Below, in pieces: positions 59,941-64,000 of a DNA stretch of 64,000 nucleotides (position 1 is the stretch's first letter; the number at the start of each line of letters is the position of its first letter). The DNA lies in assembly GCA_950295325.1 (NCBI GenBank), contig OX485805.1, forward strand, positions 49,812,758 to 49,876,757. The letters are read 5' to 3'. Below the pieces are notes generated by a model that made no database searches, was not told the origin of the DNA, and worked only from the letters and a program-made list of their open reading frames with translations. The position numbers and the translations under genes were made by a program. This DNA is from Polytrichum commune. Lineage: Eukaryota > Streptophyta > Polytrichopsida > Polytrichales > Polytrichaceae.

Positions 59941-60649
59941 ACATTTTTATGCAGGGGTTTTCGCAAGAGGTTGACACCCCCAGAAGGCTCAATACCTGGG
60001 CTTTTACCTTAAGGCCCACTTTATACTGGGGCCGGCCCGAATTCTAAGAATTTCAACCAATAGGATTGCTCGGTTTCATCAAATCCAGCCCAAATATTTT
60101 ATACTAGGGTTGGTTCTGAACATTTATTTGTCTAGGGTGGCGTCCCAGATTGGTGCTAAATCTTTGGGCCAGCTTGAAAGAATCAGAATAAGGTTTTCCT
60201 CGGTTTGAACTCTCAACATGGGTCACATTGGGCTCATCCGTTGGATAATGAACACCTCTGTCATCAAACTATGAAAAGGTTGATTCTCTTCACTAAATTC
60301 TTCCTCAAGAACGTCAAGACCAAAAATTGGGCCCCATCACGTGACATGTAACAAGGTAGGGCTTGAAAAAGTTGATAATATTGGACTGTATTGAGGGCTT
60401 AGTGCTTGACCATTGGGCCGGTTCTCGAAGTAGCCCCATGCTATATATAAAGTTGAAGAGATCCTAAGAGAGGAGTGAAATAACGTAAGCACAAAGGTCG
60501 AGAGTGTATAATAAAGTGGGATCGATGTATCTGGTTGGTCATGGTATTGAGGAGAACTAGAGGTTGCTAGAGAGGATGTTGGTCGAGTCAAAACCCTTGC
60601 CAATGAGTTATATTACTAGTCCCAGGTGTTGATGCATCACCCATCTCTA
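59941..60649. other. Gene-free interval upstream of EAF6
   Basis: Moderate GC sequence with GGCCCACTTTATACTGGGGCC and similar fragments; no gene or complete element recognised. Confidence 0.4.
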
Positions 60650-62360
60650 GCCCAAACACATTTTTGTGACAAATTTGTTTTATTTTATTTGTATCTTCAT
60701 TCTTTTTCTATTTTTTCCCTATCTAAAATTTTGTATTGCAAGCTAAACATATCATTCACATGTTTAAATTTTTCACAATTTTTTTAATTATGTGAAATTA
60801 TTCATCCTAAATATCTACACATGAAATACTAAATTAAATCATACAAATATGAAACCCACAAATCCAATAATCATGTCAATGCAACAAATAATCACAAAAT
60901 ATTCAATATCAATAAATATTCTTGTTTTTTAATTTAAAATTATATATAATATAAATTGTTTTTGGATAACCAAACTTAAAGGATTTTCTTTAATGAATGT
61001 TTCCAAGCACAAAATGCATAAAATTATATATTATAAAATTTTGAATATGTTTTTATACTCATGATCGTATGAACATCTCTTCATCTCTCCTAATAACCTT
61101 TAAAATATGTAATGATATTAAATATAAAACATGACTTTAAATACTATATATAATATTTACGTAGTCTAAGAATTATATTTATATATATTCTAATATTCTA
61201 ATATTTTATTTAGCATATTATTTATCTCGAGAAATTAAAATACAATATTTTATAAAAAATTCTTGTACTTCAAAATGATTTTTTAGTATTATACTATTAT
61301 CATTTTAAAAATAAATTTTGAATCATAAATTAATAAATAAAAATTGTCCCATTTTAAGTGATTTGATAATATAAAAAAATTATTATCTAAATAATATCAT
61401 CATTATATCTTACAAAATATTATTCATATATGTCGATTCCGAATATCTTGAAACTTATCACGACAGATTCATCTTCAGATATTCGTGATTATACAAGAAT
61501 TAACGAGCTTATTTTGAGCATGAAGATGACAACTTCCAATATTTCTTAATAGATGTTGATCACATTGTTGTCAAAATATTCACTCTTTGTTGTATTGAAG
61601 TAAACAAACAACCATTTTATATGTCTTGCAATATATTAGATGTTTTTAACAAAATACAAGTCAATTAACGAATTTAAATGAAGTGGAGAATTGGAAATAT
61701 CAAATAGAAATCTACATATTTGATGGAATGATTTAGAATTGTACCATGACCAACTTCTTTCATCGTTATTATATACATTTAATTGTAAATATTTTAGAAA
61801 ATCAAATATTCAATGAAAATAATCATAGATGATATAGAAATTTGTTAGAAATATCATATATTTTCCAATATGAAAATCTAATAGTAAATTGGAAAAATAA
61901 ATTTATCCCTATTATTAAATTATATTTTAATAATATTAAATCATGTTATATTTTTGCATATTGTATAGACACATGATCATTCAATCCCAACCATATACAC
62001 CAAAATAAACATACAATTCAAAAAATGATAGAACCAAATATTATATTTTTATATTTCAATTTTTAAAATATAATAAGGTTATTTTAAATTCAATAACATC
62101 TTAATTTATTCTTTAAAATTTTCTCTCACATTATCTAAATATATTGTATTTTTAATTATTTACTTTGATGTAAATATATAAATATATATTTTACTATTAA
62201 CCTATTATTTTCATCACTATTAGTTTCTTACAATTTAACAATATTCTAGGGGTGAGCACTAGCAAAAATATAGAAACTACGTGCGATAAAATATAGTGTA
62301 GATTTTATTAAAGATAGATATTTTTTTAGATATATAATAACGTCATCTAAATGTGAATTT
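60650..62360. other. Extremely AT-rich block
   Basis: About 1.7 kb composed almost entirely of A and T with frequent ATATTTT/AATATT words and no open frame of note. It contrasts with both flanks. No repeated unit is evident by eye. Confidence 0.7.
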
Positions 62361-64000
62361 AAGAATTATATGTGTCAGTCCCAAACTCCCACTTTTTTGC
62401 GTCGTAGTCCGGGTGAGAATCCAAGGCTCACATATGATTGTTCAGTCTTATTGGCCTTACCCCTTAACCCTTCTATTCTCCAATGATGTGAAAATCAACA
62501 CACAACTTTATTTAAGAACCATGAAGGCATAAATATTTTAAAATATTTCCTCACCTTGTAGTCAATGTCAAACACCCTTGACCAAGGGATACATGCATCC
62601 ACACTCAAATAATCCCCTCACAACAATGATCCCTTTGGTAAGACTAAGCTAGTGTTTGATAGCATGAAGGCTACACCACGTGTACATCTTGGGTGCCCAT
62701 ACTCTACAATTTCAATTACTCAATGCTAAGGAAGAAACCCACCAAGAGGGTCTGGTCTAATATTTCATTATTGGTACCTTAAGCCTCTGTTTTATGTTCT
62801 CTGCCGGAATCTTACCTAAGCCCCCTTGCTCACCGTCCTAGGTCACTTTAACTCAGCTGGGTAGCTTACATGTCTGGTCTTGTGTCCCAGCCCAGTCCTA
62901 CCAGCTCGGTTCAATCTCTCGGTGTGCCGGCCCGACTTACAGTCGGCCAGGGGGGCTCCCTCGTAAACGTCCGCTTCCTCATGCAACCCTCCAGCTAGCA
63001 TGAGCTCACCTACCCGTATCCGCTGATCAATTCCCTGCTGGCCGATCCTCCTCAGGGGCAAATCATCCATGATCTGCCTCAGGACCCCTGAAGGGGCCTC
63101 CATAGCCCAACCTTCAGCCTTTGAATTGCATGTGCGTTGGTTAGATGCGTCTGCATCCCTCACAACTCCTTCTTCACTACCCCCTTCAGATCCCTACTTC
63201 GACTACTTCGGTTGCATTGCACTCTTCTTTCCCCTTCAGTTGCTCAAACCAGATTCAGAGAACCACCCAGAGATGACAACACCGTCCAAAAGATGTCACT
63301 GCCCTCGCTTCAGAGTCTTGCCATAGTCCAGTGTCATTCCCACATTGCTCGGCCGTTGCACCAGTGACCGAACTGTCCTGCCACCGAATTCGAATCTCCC
63401 TCGCTGCAGCCAACCCTCATTATGGTGTGCATTTTTCCTTTTTCCCTTGCATTATGCATCTCCCTTACCCACCTGTTGATTAGCCCTTGGGCCATCCGTG
63501 TGGCAGCCAAGCTCCAGGGTGCCGGACCGAGGGAAGAACAAATTTTTTGTTGAGGTGCAATCTGAAGCGCATTTCTTTAGCACCACTGATGCCGCTCCTG
63601 GTGACCACTACCTTCTTCTGTCAATGCCGGCCGTCATCCCCTTGCCCCTCGCTGCACATTTTGATAGCCGCCATCTTCTCTTCACCTCCCCCGCACTGTA
63701 ACCATCCTCCTCTGCCTCCCTCTATCCATCTTTCACACTACCCCCGACCAGAGGACCAGAGAGCTCCTTACCTTGCACCGCAGCCGGGGCATATCCTCAA
63801 AAACCCCGGGGATCCCCCTTGAATGGACAGTGAGGATCCCAATTCGAACTCTAAAACCTTGAATTGGCCTTCCTAGTCTTAAACTCTCGGGGGGTGCACT
63901 GTACTAAACATGTACGAGTATACGTGAGTGCACAGGAGGGGTATTGATTTGGACCTTGCCGTATTACGTATACATATGGTATACATGTTATAATTTATTG
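62361..64000. other. GC-richer terminal block of unknown identity
   Basis: Composition rises to roughly half G+C. A minus-strand open frame of 106 codons (63163-62843) and plus-strand frames at 63069-63822 have no domain I recognise. The pattern could be the edge of a large retrotransposon extending beyond the window, but no long terminal repeat, primer-binding site or polymerase motif is visible. Confidence 0.35.

Noticed and set aside
62843-63163. Possible retrotransposon gag fragment (106 codons, minus)
   Set aside because: The charged sequence is suggestive, but no zinc knuckle, protease or other retroelement motif is visible, so it is reported only as an unknown block.
1-64000. CRISPR arrays, operons or bacterial-type systems
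   Set aside because: Intron-containing plant genes and plant-type transposons dominate; no regular spacer-repeat array is present.

Overview
The window is nuclear DNA from a land plant. It is AT-rich and gene-poor: three intron-containing protein-coding genes are embedded in many small non-autonomous transposons. One gene encodes CFAP57, an axonemal dynein-regulating protein. From what is known of the family, land plants that lost sperm flagella (flowering plants, conifers) have lost such genes, so the source is probably a bryophyte, lycophyte, fern, cycad or Ginkgo. The long, repeat-filled introns (up to about 3.5 kb) fit a lycophyte or fern better than a compact bryophyte, but this is inference. 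The species cannot be named from the sequence alone.

Layout. 1-14.57 kb holds no recognisable gene. It carries MITE-like elements (several with intact target-site duplications), a SINE-like piece and the degenerate 3' end of a LINE-like element. 14.57-15.29 kb is a large imperfect inverted repeat lying just before the promoter and leader (15.3-17.37 kb) of a group-A bZIP gene of the AREB/ABF/ABI5 type (17,368-20,137, five coding exons, 477 aa). 21.5-26.9 kb is gene-free, with a longer LINE-like remnant on the minus strand. 26.9-27.9 kb is a diverged tandem duplication of the DNA in front of CFAP57. CFAP57 occupies 27,911-54,691 on the plus strand. I reconstructed 21 coding exons whose phases all close to give 1,249 aa, very close to the animal protein (about 1,250 aa). 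Its introns host most of the repeat families. EAF6, a subunit of the NuA4 histone acetyltransferase, lies tail-to-tail with it on the minus strand (59,560-56,929, six exons, 157 aa). From 60 kb to the end there is an extremely AT-rich block and then a GC-richer block of unknown identity.

The three genes do not form a functional unit: one is an abscisic-acid-response transcription factor, one a sperm-flagellum structural protein and one a chromatin-modifier subunit. The common thread is the mobile-element landscape: about a dozen short families (hAT-like, Harbinger-like, CACTA-like, foldback and SINE), often nested and sometimes within tens of bases of CFAP57 splice sites. No intact transposase or reverse transcriptase is present, so all of these depend on enzymes encoded elsewhere. 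Long G or C homopolymers (12-17 nt) recur at seven places; one sits where the polypyrimidine tract of a CFAP57 3' splice site would be expected.
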